A stretch of DNA of 64,000 bases from Methylobacterium sp. WL1 (GTDB lineage Bacteria > Pseudomonadota > Alphaproteobacteria > Rhizobiales > Beijerinckiaceae), in NCBI RefSeq assembly GCF_008000895.1, contig NZ_CP042823.1:1-64000 (forward strand). Direction: 5' to 3'. The notes beneath the pieces were generated by a model, which worked only from the letters and a program-made list of their open reading frames with translations, had not been told where the DNA came from and made no database searches. Positions 19,808 through 36,786 of the stretch are shown in pieces. Both the position numbers and the translations under genes were made by a program. How positions within the stretch are numbered: position 1 is the stretch's first letter; each line of letters begins with the position of its first letter.

Positions 19808-20920
19808 TCAGGCCGCCTCGGCGCGCGTCTCGCGGGAGGCTTCGAGTGCGCGGACCCGGGGGATCACATGTGCCCCGAAATACGCGACCTCCTCCTGGAA
19901 ATGGAGGAAGGCCAGAAGCGCGAGGTCGGCCCCCGCATCCTTCAGCGCGAGGATCCGCTCGGCGATCTGGTCCGGTGTGCCGATCAGGTTGGTCTTGAAG
20001 CCGTCATTGTACTGGACGAGGTCGTTGAAATCCGACTTGGCCCAGTTGCCTTCTCCCTCGGGCGAGGCTTTCCCGGCATTCTTCACCTCGTGGCCGAACG
20101 CCTTCACGGCGTTCGGATCGGCGTGGTCGATGATCTCCTGGAGGACGGCGCGGGCCTCCTCTTCGGTATCGCGGGCGATCACGAAGGCATTCACGCCGAT
20201 GCGCGGGTTGTTGCCGATTGCGGCGGCCTTCGCGCGGACATCGTCGACCTGCGCGCGGATGTTCTCCGGCGTGTTGCCGTTGGTGAAGTACCAGTCCGAG
20301 ACGCGCGCTGCCATGTCGCGCGCCGCCCGGGACGAGCCGCCCTGGAATATCTCCGGCAGCGGGTCGGCCGGCTTCGGCTTCAGGGTATAGTCCGTGTAGC
20401 GATAGAAATCGCCCCGGAAGGTGAAGTTGTCCTGGGTCCAGATCCCCCGGAGGCTGCGGATGAACTCTTCCGAGCGCCGGTACCGCTCGTCGTGGTCGAG
20501 CCAGGGCTCGCCGATCGCGCGGAACTCGCCCGAGAACCAGCCCGACACGATGTTGACGGCGATCCGGCCGCCGCTCAGCTGCGAGATCGTTGCGATCTGC
20601 TTGGCCGCCAGTGTGGGATGCCAGGGGCCTGGCAGCAGCGCGGCGATCACCTTGATCTTGGAGGTGGCGGCCAGCAGCGCGTGGCTGAACGCCACCGATT
20701 CGTGCTGATATTCGGCGCCGTAGCCAGCCGTGAAGCGGATCTGGGTCAGGGCGTAGTCGAAGCCGGATTCCTCCGCGATCTGTGCCAGGCGCCGGTTGTA
20801 GTCGGCATCCCAGCTCGTGCGCTGCGGGATCTTGCTGATCACGAGGCCGCCCGAGACGTTGGGCACCCAGTAGGCAAAGCGGATCGGATCAGGCGGCGTG
20901 TCTTTGAAACGGTCGGTCAT
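19808..20920 (-). CDS. sfnG: FMNH2-dependent dimethyl sulfone monooxygenase SfnG
   Basis: Luciferase-fold two-component flavin monooxygenase that converts dimethyl sulfone to methanesulfinate, allowing sulfone sulfur to be used. The 370-aa length and segments FAYWVPNVSGGLVISKI, AALLPGPWHP, VNIVSGWFSGEF, IFQGGSSRAARDMAAR and NLIGTPDQIAERI match SfnG better than alkanesulfonate monooxygenase SsuD. It is the first gene of a two-gene unit with sfnB. A 7-bp perfect hairpin (20939-20945 with 20952-20958) sits about 19 bases before the ATG in the leader. No flavin reductase is adjacent, so reduced FMN must come from elsewhere. Confidence 0.9.
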   Translation of the reverse strand: MTDRFKDTPPDPIRFAYWVPNVSGGLVISKIPQRTSWDADYNRRLAQIAEESGFDYALTQIRFTAGYGAEYQHESVAFSHALLAATSKIKVIAALLPGPWHPTLAAKQIATISQLSGGRIAVNIVSGWFSGEFRAIGEPWLDHDERYRRSEEFIRSLRGIWTQDNFTFRGDFYRYTDYTLKPKPADPLPEIFQGGSSRAARDMAARVSDWYFTNGNTPENIRAQVDDVRAKAAAIGNNPRIGVNAFVIARDTEEEARAVLQEIIDHADPNAVKAFGHEVKNAGKASPEGEGNWAKSDFNDLVQYNDGFKTNLIGTPDQIAERILALKDAGADLALLAFLHFQEEVAYFGAHVIPRVRALEASRETRAEAA

Positions 20921-21132
20921 GGCGCGCTACCTCTGTCGCGCGGGGACGTTGCCCCGCGGCGTCTTCGAAGGATCGCGACAAACTGAATACAAGATGCAGG
21001 CTTGCGCGACGGCTAATGAACACGCAAAGTATTCCGCGTTGACGATGCCGGGTCAAAGGAACGCGATGCCGTTTTAGACGCCCGTCCTGTTGCATTCTTC
21101 TGCGCCGAACTCACTCAGCGGCGGGTTTATTC

Positions 21133-21897
21133 TCACACTGTGCCGACGCCATCCGAATCGTTCAGGCGTCGATAAGCGAACATGCTGAACACGCCGATCA
21201 GGCAAAGCGCCAGCGCGAACCACGTGAAGGCGTATTGCAGGTGGTTGTTCGGAAGATCGACCTTCAGCTGACCGCCCCGTGGCCAGGTGGTCTGACCCGG
21301 CACCGCGTCGGCCTCGATCAGGTAGGGTGCCGCGTCGGCGACCCCGCGCGCGGCAGCGATGCTGGCGACATCGCGGGTGAACCATTCGCCCCGTGCCGGA
21401 TCCGCCTCCGGCACGAACATCCCCCGCGCCTCGCTGGCCCGGAGAATCCCGGTGACGGTGGTCGGGCCCTCGATGAGGCCATCCCGGCGGTCGGCCTGGG
21501 CCTTCAACTCCGTGGGCACGAAGCCGCGGTTGATCAGGACGACACCGCCATCCGCGCGCTGAAACGGCGTGATCACGTAATAGCCTTGGAGCGCCCGGCC
21601 CGGCGTCTCCCCGGCCGCAAGTCCGTGGACCAGCGCCTCGCGATCGTTGTCGAACCGGCCAGAGACCCGCACATGGCGGAACTCGTCCCGGCCGGGATCC
21701 CAGGTGCCGGGTTCAGGGGGCGCCACAGGCTCCGCCTTCGTCTGCCGGACGATGCGGGCGATCAGCTCTTCCTTCCAGGTCTTGCGCTCGATCTGCCACG
21801 TCCCGAGACCCAGCAGGATCGCCAGCGCGATCAGGGATGCGAGCCCGGGTGCGACGAGGTCACGCCAGGCGGCCGCACGCGGCGATGTGCGACTCAC
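21133..21897 (-). CDS. SURF1-family cytochrome oxidase assembly protein
   Basis: SURF1 assists heme a insertion into subunit I of aa3 oxidases. The 254-aa product has the characteristic two terminal membrane helices (LVAPGLASLIALAILLGLGTW near 15-35 and the C-terminal AFTWFALALCLIGVFSMF) around a periplasmic domain with GRFDND, GYYVITPF and LINRGFVP motifs. I placed the start at GTG 21897 because it overlaps the stop of the DUF983 gene (GTGA), giving coupled translation. The open frame extends upstream but that part is unconserved. It is the last gene of the oxidase operon. Confidence 0.9.
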   Translation of the reverse strand: MSRTSPRAAAWRDLVAPGLASLIALAILLGLGTWQIERKTWKEELIARIVRQTKAEPVAPPEPGTWDPGRDEFRHVRVSGRFDNDREALVHGLAAGETPGRALQGYYVITPFQRADGGVVLINRGFVPTELKAQADRRDGLIEGPTTVTGILRASEARGMFVPEADPARGEWFTRDVASIAAARGVADAAPYLIEADAVPGQTTWPRGGQLKVDLPNNHLQYAFTWFALALCLIGVFSMFAYRRLNDSDGVGTV

Positions 21898-22268
21898 TGC
21901 TCGAAACGTCCCTGCTCGGCCTTGTTGCTGTACTGGAGGGCGATCAGCATGCCCTTGAGCGGCCGGACCAGGATCAGGCTCAGACCGATCGAGAGGCTGC
22001 CGGCTACCAGCGCGTGGACCCAAATCGGCGGCTCGTAGGTGATCTCCAGCCACAGAGCCAGACCCACCACCAGAAGGCCGACGATCGACATCACGAAGAA
22101 AGCCGGCCCGTCCGCCGAGTCGAAACCCGAATAGTCGAGCCCGCAGGATTCGCAGGACGGCCGCAGGGTCAGGTAGCCCTTGAACAGATGGCCTTCGCCG
22201 CAGCGGGGGCACCGGCCGCGGAGGCCGGTGGGGACGGGCGGCAGCTGCGGATAGGTTCGTTGGTCCAC
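21894..22268 (-). CDS. DUF983 zinc-ribbon membrane protein
   Basis: A 124-aa protein common in alphaproteobacterial cox operons between subunit III and SURF1. The N-terminal zinc ribbon has CPRCGEGHLF and CESCGLDY. Two transmembrane helices follow (FVMSIVGLLVVGLALWLEI and LVAGSLSIGLSLILVRP). The start is GTG 22268, chosen because GGAG sits 7 bases upstream; a longer frame begins at 22301. An oxidase assembly role is inferred from position only. The stop overlaps the next start. Confidence 0.85.
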   Translation of the reverse strand: MDQRTYPQLPPVPTGLRGRCPRCGEGHLFKGYLTLRPSCESCGLDYSGFDSADGPAFFVMSIVGLLVVGLALWLEITYEPPIWVHALVAGSLSIGLSLILVRPLKGMLIALQYSNKAEQGRFEQ

Positions 22269-22355
22269 GTGAGCACTCCAGACCGGCCCAGGCGAGCGCA
22301 TGCGCGCCGCCTCACAGCCATTCCCTCGATATGGGGATCACGCCGAGTCTCACAC

Positions 22356-22380
22356 GAAAAAGGGCGGCCTGAGCCGCCCT
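22356..22380 (-). terminator. Intrinsic terminator after ctaE
   Basis: Stem AGGGCGGC/GCCGCCCT (22361-22380) with a 4-nt loop, followed on the minus strand by a T-run (the A-run at 22357-22360). It lies 38 bases after the subunit III stop, so most transcripts should end here, with reduced read-through into the DUF983 and SURF1 genes. Confidence 0.7.
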
Positions 22381-22417
22381 TTCACACCCCCGCCATGCGG
22401 TGACGGGATAGCAGCGC

Positions 22418-23278
22418 TCAGTGCGCGGCGCCGTGGAATACGCCCGAGCCCCAGACGTAGATCGCGGCGAACAGGAACAGCCACACGACGTCAACGAAGT
22501 GCCAGTACCAGGCGGCGAACTCGAATCCGAGGTGCTGGCGTGGGGTGAACTGGCCCGCGTAGGTCCGGTACAGGCATACGGCCAGGAAGATCGTGCCGAT
22601 GATGACGTGGAAGCCGTGGAAGCCCGTCGCCATGTAGAAGGTCGACGAGTAGATGCTGCCCGCGAAGCCGAATTCGGCGTGGCTGTACTCGTAGGCCTGG
22701 CAGGCCGTGAACAGCACGCCCAGCACGATGGTCAGCCACAGGCCGTACTTGAGACCCTTGCGGTCCCCATGCAGCAAGGCATGGTGGGCCCAGGTGACGG
22801 TCGTGCCGGAGGTCAGCAGGATCAGGGTGTTCAGCAGCGGCAAGTGCCACGGATCGAACGCCTCGATGCCCTTGGGCGGCCAGACGCCGCCCGTGAACTC
22901 GACCCGGGAGGCCTGGATCGGGTCGGCGGTGTAGAGGGCCGCCTCGAAGTAGGCCCAGAACCAAGCGACGAAGAACATCACCTCGGAGGCGATGAACATC
23001 ATCATGCCATACCGGTGATGGAGTTGGACCACGCGGGTGTGATCGCCGGAATTGGCCTCGTGCACCACGTCCTTCCACCAGGCGAACATGGTGTAGAGCA
23101 CGCCGAAAACGCCAGCCCCGAAGATGTAGGGACCCGGGGTCAGGGTACCGATCTGGAGGCTCTTCATCCAGAACACGGCGCCGAACGCCATCAGGAAGCC
23201 CGAGAAGGCGCCCATCAGCGGCCACGGACTCGGGCTTAAAATATGAAAATCGTGATTCTTGGCGTGCGCCTCGGCCAT
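22418..23278 (-). CDS. ctaE: Cytochrome c oxidase subunit III
   Basis: Subunit III of the aa3-type oxidase, a seven-helix membrane protein that stabilises proton uptake in subunit I. I chose ATG 23278 ([20 protein letters not shown]), the usual start; the frame is open to 23380. The 286-aa product has family segments [56 protein letters not shown] and [20 protein letters not shown]. ctaG is directly upstream. Confidence 0.97.
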   Translation of the reverse strand: MAEAHAKNHDFHILSPSPWPLMGAFSGFLMAFGAVFWMKSLQIGTLTPGPYIFGAGVFGVLYTMFAWWKDVVHEANSGDHTRVVQLHHRYGMMMFIASEVMFFVAWFWAYFEAALYTADPIQASRVEFTGGVWPPKGIEAFDPWHLPLLNTLILLTSGTTVTWAHHALLHGDRKGLKYGLWLTIVLGVLFTACQAYEYSHAEFGFAGSIYSSTFYMATGFHGFHVIIGTIFLAVCLYRTYAGQFTPRQHLGFEFAAWYWHFVDVVWLFLFAAIYVWGSGVFHGAAH

Positions 23279-23419
23279 CGTCCCGTCGCTCCTCACCCTG
23301 ACGCCCCGCGCCGTTCCCGGCATCCGGCCTATCGCTCTTTGGCTGGGCGCCACATACGGGACCCCCAAGCTTGTCAGCACACTTAGTCGGTGCCGACCTG
23401 TGTTGTCACGCGTTCGCGA

Positions 23420-24028
23420 TCAGAAATCGCGCTTCGTGCCCGAAGCCCCCGTGGTCGCGACCGCCGCCGTCACCGGCTGGCCGTTCTTGGAGGCGAAATA
23501 CGTGTAGGACAGCGTCATTTCGGAAAGATGCGCGGTGTTCGAATCCTCCCGCACCGCCGGGTCGACGTAGAAGACCACCGGCACGTCCAGCGTCTCGCCG
23601 GGCTGCAACGTCTGCTCGTTGAAGCAGAAACAGGCGATCTTGACGAAGTAGCTGCCCATCAGGCCGGGCTGGACGTTGAAGGTCGCGACGCCGGTCGATG
23701 GCTTGGCGCCAGTGTTCTGCACCCGGAAGAAAACCGTCTTGGTTTCGCCGAGCTTCGCCTCGACGGTGTTGGCTTCGGGGGCGAACTTCCAGCTCAGGCC
23801 TGGTGCGACGTTGGTATCGAAGTGCACCACCATGCTGTCGTCGGTGCGCGCAGCCGACGCAAGGGCCGGGCCCTGGCGCGGCGTGCCGTCGTAGCCCGTT
23901 GCCTTGCAGAACGCGTCGTAGAGCGGCACCGACGCGAAGGCGAGGCCAACCATGCCGACCGCCAGGCCGGCACACGCGATCGCCGTGCGCTTGGCGCCGC
24001 GAAGCGGATCGGGATGAGGTTTTGTCAT
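23420..24028 (-). CDS. ctaG: Cytochrome c oxidase copper chaperone CtaG/Cox11
   Basis: Delivers copper to the CuB site of subunit I. From ATG 24028 (MTKPHPDPLRGAKR) the protein is 202 aa with one N-terminal transmembrane anchor (AIACAGLAVGMVGLAFASVP) and a periplasmic immunoglobulin-like domain. The copper-binding CFCF motif is present in KIACFCFNEQTL, and FYVDP and TLSYTYF match the family. The neighbouring tiny coxF gene ends 8 bases before it. Confidence 0.96.
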   Translation of the reverse strand: MTKPHPDPLRGAKRTAIACAGLAVGMVGLAFASVPLYDAFCKATGYDGTPRQGPALASAARTDDSMVVHFDTNVAPGLSWKFAPEANTVEAKLGETKTVFFRVQNTGAKPSTGVATFNVQPGLMGSYFVKIACFCFNEQTLQPGETLDVPVVFYVDPAVREDSNTAHLSEMTLSYTYFASKNGQPVTAAVATTGASGTKRDF

Positions 24029-24036
24029 CGTGCCCC

Positions 24037-24201
24037 TCAGAGCGGACGGCTGAGGATCTGCGGGCCGAGTTTGACGATCGTCAGCACGAAGAACAGCAGG
24101 ACCCACGCACCCAGGGCCAACGCGATGGCCACCGAGCGCTTACGCCGGCGCGCCTCCTCGACGGGCGTGAGCTGGCGATAGGGGACTTCCGGATCCGGCA
24201 T
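24037..24201 (-). CDS. CoxF-type small membrane protein (54 aa)
   Basis: A 54-aa ORF in the gap between ctaB and ctaG starts at ATG 24201 and ends 8 bases before the ctaG ATG. It has a hydrophilic N-terminus with a basic cluster (EEARRRKRS) and one transmembrane helix (VAIALALGAWVLLFFVLTIV). Small single-helix proteins at this place are described as CoxF in related operons and assigned to oxidase assembly. The gene is easily missed because a longer frame from 25200 runs through ctaB and includes it. Confidence 0.8.
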   Translation of the reverse strand: MPDPEVPYRQLTPVEEARRRKRSVAIALALGAWVLLFFVLTIVKLGPQILSRPL

Positions 24202-24206
24202 GGCGA

Positions 24207-25157
24207 TTAGACCAGGACCGGCAGGAAGAGGCCGAAGCTCTGCTCGGCAAGCAGCGCCGAGAACAGCGCGAACAGGTACAGGATCGAGAAGCCGAACATG
24301 CCCATCGCAGCCCGCTTCTCGGCATCGCCGGTGCGATTCCTCAGGACGCGGACGCTGAAGGCCAGCATTCCGAGCCCGCCGATCACGGCGATCACCGCGT
24401 AGAGCAGGCCGCCGAACCCGAGCGCCACGGGCGCAAGCCCGAGGGGAAACAGGAACACCGAGTACCAGACGATCTGCCGGCGGGTCGAAGCCGGCCCGGC
24501 GACGTTGGGCATCATCGGGATGCCGGCGCGGGCGTATTCTTCGGCCTTGATCAGTGCCAGCGCCCAGAAATGCGGCGGCGTCCAGATGAAGATGATCGCG
24601 AAGAGTACGAGGGACTCGATCCCGACCGAGCCGGAGACGACGGCCTGGCCGATCACCGGCGGCAGGGCACCGGCGGCGCCACCGATGACGATGTTCTGCG
24701 CGGTCGCCCGCTTCAGCCACATCGAATAGATCACCGCGTAGAACACGATGGTGAAGGCCAACAGACCGGCGGCGAGCCAGTTCGCCGCGAGGCCCAGCAC
24801 AAGAACCGATGCCACCGACAGGAACAGCCCGAAGCCGAGCGCCTCCTCGGGCGAGATCCGCCCGGCCGGGATCGGCCGCTGCGCGGTGCGGGTCATGACC
24901 GCGTCGATGTCGGCATCCCACCACATGTTGAGGCAGCCCGACGCCCCGGCGCCGACCGCAATGGCCAAGAGCGAGATCACGCCGATGGCCGGCGGAACGT
25001 GGCCCTGGGAGACGACCATGCCGACCAGCGCGGTGAAGATCACGAGGACCATCACCCGCGGCTTGAGCAGCGCGAAATAGTCCGGCACGTCGCCGCCGAC
25101 CGCCGTAAAGGCCGGGGCCGGTGCGTCCGGTCTGATCGTGTTCGTCAGGCTCGTCAT
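24207..25157 (-). CDS. ctaB: Protoheme IX farnesyltransferase (heme o synthase)
   Basis: UbiA-family prenyltransferase that adds a farnesyl group to heme b to make heme o, precursor of heme a for this oxidase. The 316-aa protein has about nine membrane helices. The prenyl-diphosphate/Mg motif is [12 protein letters not shown] with the following [10 protein letters not shown]; the second acidic region is less clear ([14 protein letters not shown]). The companion heme a synthase (ctaA) is not in this window. It is followed by coxF (6-base gap) and ctaG. Confidence 0.96.
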   Translation of the reverse strand: MTSLTNTIRPDAPAPAFTAVGGDVPDYFALLKPRVMVLVIFTALVGMVVSQGHVPPAIGVISLLAIAVGAGASGCLNMWWDADIDAVMTRTAQRPIPAGRISPEEALGFGLFLSVASVLVLGLAANWLAAGLLAFTIVFYAVIYSMWLKRATAQNIVIGGAAGALPPVIGQAVVSGSVGIESLVLFAIIFIWTPPHFWALALIKAEEYARAGIPMMPNVAGPASTRRQIVWYSVFLFPLGLAPVALGFGGLLYAVIAVIGGLGMLAFSVRVLRNRTGDAEKRAAMGMFGFSILYLFALFSALLAEQSFGLFLPVLV

Positions 25158-25325
25158 CGCGTCTGCCGCTGTTGTGTCGGCGCCCGGCCACGCGCGTCAC
25201 GGCCGAGTCGTGTTTCGAAATCGATTCGTTCCAAGGGTCAGCGCGAGCGGGACACTCGGCTTGTGCGGATCACCCGTCTTGGTCGCCCTTGCCGGGAAGT
25301 CGCCGTGGCGGCTTCCGGGGAAGGG

Positions 25326-25349
25326 CGAGGGCCGCGGATGCGGCCCTCG
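25326..25349 (-). terminator. Hairpin between ctaD and ctaB
   Basis: Perfect 10-bp stem (CGAGGGCCGC at 25326-25335, complement at 25340-25349) with a GGAT/ATCC loop, 10 bases after the ctaD stop. No T-run follows, so it more likely stabilises the 3' end of the ctaD message or attenuates read-through than fully terminates. Confidence 0.4.
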
Positions 25350-25359
25350 CGGCGACTGG

Positions 25360-27027
<1,668 letters not shown>

Positions 27028-27038
27028 TCAACCGGACT

Positions 27039-27878
27039 TCAGCGGGCTTCGGCGAAGCTCGTTCCGTTGTCGATGCGCGCGTACTTCGTCTTCGCTTCAT
27101 TCAGCCAGTCGGCATAGGCCTGCTCGCTGACGACGCGGACGACGATCGGCATGTAGGCGTGACGCTGTCCGCACAGCTCCGAGCACTGACCGTGGAAGGT
27201 GCCTTCCTTGTCGGCCCGGAACCACATCTGGTTCAGGCGGCCCGGTACGGCGTCGATCTTGAAGCCGAAGGCCGGCATCGCCCAGGAATGCAGCACGTCC
27301 GCCGCAGTGACCTGGATCTTCACGATTTTGCCAAGCGGCACGACCATCTCATTGTCGGTCTGGAGCAGGCGGGGCTGCTTGTCCTCGTCGATGTTGGCAT
27401 CGAACGTGAAACCGCCGCCGGCCTCGGTCTGCGGGTACTCGTAGGACCAGTACCAGGCATGGCCGATGACCTTGACGATCATGTCGGCCTTCGGATCCGC
27501 CAGCTGCGTGCGCAGCAGGCGGAAGGACGGGATCGCCACGGCGACGAGGATCAGCACCGGCACGATCGTCCAGGCGATCTCGATCGCGGTGTTGTGGGTG
27601 GTGCGCGACGGGGTCGGGTTGGTCTTCTCGTTGAAGCGGAAGACGCACCAGAGGATCAGCCCCAGCACGAAGACCGAGATCACGAGCGAGAGCCAGTGCA
27701 GGCCGATCTCGAAGCTGAGGATGTCGCGCGCGTTCTCGGTAACCGGGATCTGCCGGCTCATCTCCCACGGCACCGGCTGACCGAATCCGGCGGCGAGCGC
27801 CCCGGATGTCGAGGCGAGCAGGGCGCCGAGGGCGGCGAGGCTCAAGGGTGATCGGGTGATCGTCCGCACCGTCCGCAT
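27039..27878 (-). CDS. coxB: Cytochrome c oxidase subunit II
   Basis: Accepts electrons from cytochrome c at the CuA centre. From ATG 27878, with GAGAGG just upstream, the 279-aa precursor has a signal peptide ending near ALAAGFGQP, two transmembrane helices and the periplasmic cupredoxin domain. The CuA ligands are visible: His in VLHSWAMPAF, and Cys, Glu, Cys, His and Met in HGQCSELCGQRHAYMP. The electron entry patch WYWSYEYP is present. It is the first gene of the oxidase operon; its promoter lies in the roughly 300 bases shared with fdhD. Confidence 0.97.
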   Translation of the reverse strand: MRTVRTITRSPLSLAALGALLASTSGALAAGFGQPVPWEMSRQIPVTENARDILSFEIGLHWLSLVISVFVLGLILWCVFRFNEKTNPTPSRTTHNTAIEIAWTIVPVLILVAVAIPSFRLLRTQLADPKADMIVKVIGHAWYWSYEYPQTEAGGGFTFDANIDEDKQPRLLQTDNEMVVPLGKIVKIQVTAADVLHSWAMPAFGFKIDAVPGRLNQMWFRADKEGTFHGQCSELCGQRHAYMPIVVRVVSEQAYADWLNEAKTKYARIDNGTSFAEAR

Positions 27879-28176
27879 CTGCCTCTCGTTGCTCCCCTGC
27901 AATTTGATTTCCCGTCGGACTTTCCCGTCTTGAATGAGCGCGGGATGGTGCCGACGTGACGGACTGCCGGTTGTGTCATCCGGCATGTATCCGATCGCGG
28001 CTTCAGATCACAAGGACGTGCCAGGTGCAACCGCACAAGCGTCGCAGAGGGTGGTTTCCGGCTGATTCGGGTGGCCTCTTAGACGCCCTGCACCGGTCTT
28101 TCGCTACGTTCGATTCGCTAGCGTGGCTTTGTATCCGGTGCGATCGCAGCACCGGATGGGCCTTTCGGAGCCGTGG
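27879..28176. promoter_or_regulatory. Divergent coxB / fdhD intergenic region
   Basis: About 300 bases between the start codons of two divergently transcribed genes. It must contain the promoters for the oxidase operon and for fdhD. I found no clear palindromic operator, riboswitch-like fold or strong consensus promoter by eye, and no small ORF with good support. Confidence 0.4.
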
Positions 28177-29019
28177 ATGTTGACGACACCCCAGGATTTT
28201 CCGGCCAAGCTGCCGGCTAGCGCGGTCCCGGCTCCGATGCAGGTCGTGGCCTACGCCGATGCCGCGCCCCGGGCGGGGACGCGGGTGCTCGCCGTCGAGG
28301 CGCCGGTCAACCTGGTCTACGGCAGCGTGCCGCATGCCGTCATGATGGCGTCGCCGGCCGACCTGGAGGATTTCGCCTACGGCTTCAGCCTGACGGAAGG
28401 GATCATCGAATCCGCCGACGAGATTCGCAGCACGCGCGTGGAGGTTGGCCCGGACGGGCTGCGCCTCCATGTCGAGCTGGCCCCCGGACGTCTGCGCGAG
28501 CACCTCGCGCGCAAGCGCGCCATCAGCGGGCGGACGGGCTGCGGTGTCTGCGGCATCGAGGATCTGGCGGAATTGCCACGCGCGGACATGCGGGGCGCCC
28601 CCGACATCCAGGTCTCGCTCCCGGCGATCGCCCGGGCTCTCGCCGGGCTCGACGCGGCGCAGGTGCTGGGCGCCGAGACCCGCGCCGTGCACGCCGCCGC
28701 CTGGGCTCGGCTCGACGGCACCCTGGCGTCCGTCCGCGAAGATGTCGGCCGCCACAACGCTCTGGACAAGCTGATCGGCGCCGCCATGCGGGCCGGCACC
28801 GATCCAGCAGACGGTTTCCTGGTGATCACCAGCCGGTGCTCGTTCGAGATGGTCGAGAAGGCCGCGCGCCTCGGTGCGGCCGTGATCGTGGCGATCTCGG
28901 CGCCGACCTCGCTGGCGTTGGAGCGTGCCCAAGCGCACGGGATCACACTTTGCGCCATTGCCCGCGCGGATACGCTGACCGTCTTTACCGGCTCGGAGCG
29001 TCTGAGCCCCACCGACTAG
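28177..29019 (+). CDS. fdhD: Formate dehydrogenase accessory sulfurtransferase FdhD
   Basis: Passes sulfur from IscS to the molybdenum/tungsten cofactor of formate dehydrogenases. The essential cysteine loop is present: Cys122 and Cys125 in GRTGCGVCGIE. EDVGRHNALDKLIG and ITSRCSFEMVEKAARLG are further signatures. I chose ATG 28177 because CGGAG lies 6 bases upstream; in-frame starts at 28123 and 28156 are alternatives. The 280-aa length is normal. No formate dehydrogenase subunit gene is in the window. In a methylotroph, formate oxidation is the last energy step of C1 metabolism, so this gene is likely important. Confidence 0.95.
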   Translation: MLTTPQDFPAKLPASAVPAPMQVVAYADAAPRAGTRVLAVEAPVNLVYGSVPHAVMMASPADLEDFAYGFSLTEGIIESADEIRSTRVEVGPDGLRLHVELAPGRLREHLARKRAISGRTGCGVCGIEDLAELPRADMRGAPDIQVSLPAIARALAGLDAAQVLGAETRAVHAAAWARLDGTLASVREDVGRHNALDKLIGAAMRAGTDPADGFLVITSRCSFEMVEKAARLGAAVIVAISAPTSLALERAQAHGITLCAIARADTLTVFTGSERLSPTD

Positions 29020-29127
29020 AGCAGTCCCAGATCACGTCGCGATCGAGGACGTCTCTCAGTCCTCGCGTCGACACGCTCGCTTGCGTCGAACCGGTATCGA
29101 TTTCGGCGGCGAGCGTTCGGGCCAGCA

Positions 29128-29985
29128 CTACTGGGCTCCGGCGGGCTCTTTCTCGGAGGCGCCGGGGACGATCGTCGCACCGCCGATGATTCGCACCGGC
29201 TTCTTGTCCGGCGGCGGATCCTTCCAATCGGCAGCTGGGGGCTTGGCCGCCTCGGCAACCGTGCCCGCTGCGGGCTTGGCCGGTCCCGCCTGGGCCGGAC
29301 CGGCCGGAGGCGCCTTTTCGATGGCTGCGGATTTCGGCTCAGGCACAGGATCCACCCTGGATGCCTCCACGGGGGCGACCTTCGGAGCTGGCGCCTCCGG
29401 AACGTTGCGAAGTGCCGGCTTCAGCTCCGGCGCGCGCCCAGGCGCCGGGGCCCGGGCGACCTTGCGGGGCGCCTCAGGCCGCGCACGGCCATCTGGATTC
29501 AGGCCATCGGGATTGAACTCGGGACGCAGTGCCTCCGGGCTCTGGCGGCGTGCCGGACGCGCGGCCCGAGCCGGGACGCCGTCGGGCATCGCCGGCCGCA
29601 GGAGACGCTGCGGCGCCGCATTCTCCTCGGTCCATCCAAAGCCGGCGCGCGGCTGCTCCAACCGGGCGTAGCTCTCGGGCGCACCGATGCGCTGGCGTCC
29701 CACGATCGCGCCGGCGGCCGGATCGACGAACAGACGGACCGGGGCGCCCGTCGGGCTCACGGCGTCGACGACGTAGACGCGCCCGTCGAACCGCGGACGG
29801 CTGACACCGCTGAAGCCGCGATCAGCCAGGCGCCATGCGATCACCCGTGGCGGCAGGATCTCGTCCTCGAAGGCGAATTGCGCGCGGGCGCCCTGGGAGA
29901 GGCCCAGCATCAATCCGCCCGACAGAAGGGCTGCACTGAGAACCCGCTGCGCTGCGCGGCGAGACGTTCCGTTCTCGATCATCAC
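29128..29985 (-). CDS. Secreted Pro/Ala-rich hypothetical protein
   Basis: A 285-aa protein with a signal peptide (hydrophobic VLSAALLSGGLMLGLSQ, likely cleaved at ARAQ-FAFED). Residues about 35-95 form a compact domain (LPPRVIAWRLADRGFSG, RVYVVDAVSPTGAPVRLFVD) resembling PepSY-like or SH3-like small periplasmic modules. The rest is low-complexity Pro/Ala/Lys sequence ending near EKEPAGAQ. Similar architecture is common for conserved hypothetical periplasmic proteins of Hyphomicrobiales. It is convergent with fdhD and divergent from gltB. Function unknown. Confidence 0.7.
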   Translation of the reverse strand: MMIENGTSRRAAQRVLSAALLSGGLMLGLSQGARAQFAFEDEILPPRVIAWRLADRGFSGVSRPRFDGRVYVVDAVSPTGAPVRLFVDPAAGAIVGRQRIGAPESYARLEQPRAGFGWTEENAAPQRLLRPAMPDGVPARAARPARRQSPEALRPEFNPDGLNPDGRARPEAPRKVARAPAPGRAPELKPALRNVPEAPAPKVAPVEASRVDPVPEPKSAAIEKAPPAGPAQAGPAKPAAGTVAEAAKPPAADWKDPPPDKKPVRIIGGATIVPGASEKEPAGAQ

Positions 29986-30524
29986 TCTGATGCGTTCCCG
30001 TTCTGGAGACCCGGCAGAGTATCCGGTTCCGGCATGGTCCGGGCCGGTTTGCCCAGACCTCGACCATGCCGGCGAGGTCGTTGCCCCGCATGCCGCTTGT
30101 GCTCGGCACAGGTCGTAGACCGCGTGATTCGGGCGAGATTGCGGAAGCGATTGATGAACGGCGGTTTAAGTGCAGTCGCGGATGCCGCGCCCGCATGCCG
30201 GCGCGATCCCTTGCTGAAACGGTTTCAATCTGCCAATTTCGCGACTTAGGACAGCAGAACTGTCCCATTGGCCGCGCATGCCGGCCGTCGCCGTCCCGCG
30301 CGCCAGCGGGAAGTCCGGCTGGCGGTCTCGAGCGCGCCAGCACGCCGCTCCTGGAGCGGTCCGGGTTTTCGATGAACGAAGGTCGACGGGCACGTCCTCG
30401 CGGGGACCGACCGGATCGCCTGCGGCATCGGGTCGGGACGCCGCACGGTTGCGACTCACGGGCATGGAACATGCTCGCGGGCCGAGGTGCGGCGAAGGGG
30501 ATCGAGGGAAGGACGAGACGAAGC
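29986..30524 (+). promoter_or_regulatory. Long gltB upstream region with two operator-like palindromes
   Basis: A 539-base gap between a divergent gene and gltB. Inside it, TTGCTG (30211-30216) and CAATTT (30234-30239), 17 bases apart, are a candidate promoter. Overlapping its spacer is a 13-base palindrome TGAAACGGTTTCA (30215-30227), and just downstream is GGACAG-N5-CTGTCC (30249-30265). A start there would leave a leader of about 280 bases before gltB. The gltB frame stays open through much of it, but the translated sequence is Arg-rich and unlike the family. No small gene is convincing. Confidence 0.45.
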
Positions 30525-35240
<4,716 letters not shown>

Positions 35241-35250
35241 GGCTATCGGT

Positions 35251-35279
35251 ATCGGCGCCCGTGCGACGCGGGCGCCGAT
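35251..35279 (+). other. Intercistronic hairpin between gltB and gltD
   Basis: A perfect 11-bp stem (ATCGGCGCCCG at 35251-35261, complement at 35269-35279) with a 7-nt loop starts 10 bases after the gltB stop. No T-run follows. The position suggests partial termination or 3'-end protection that sets the gltB:gltD ratio. Confidence 0.5.
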
Positions 35280-35341
35280 CGCGGAATGACGGTTTAATAG
35301 GCTGCAGCATCGGTCGATCTGCGGGCCTCAAGGGTTGATCG

Positions 35342-36775
<1,434 letters not shown>

Positions 36776-36786
36776 GGTAGGTTCAG

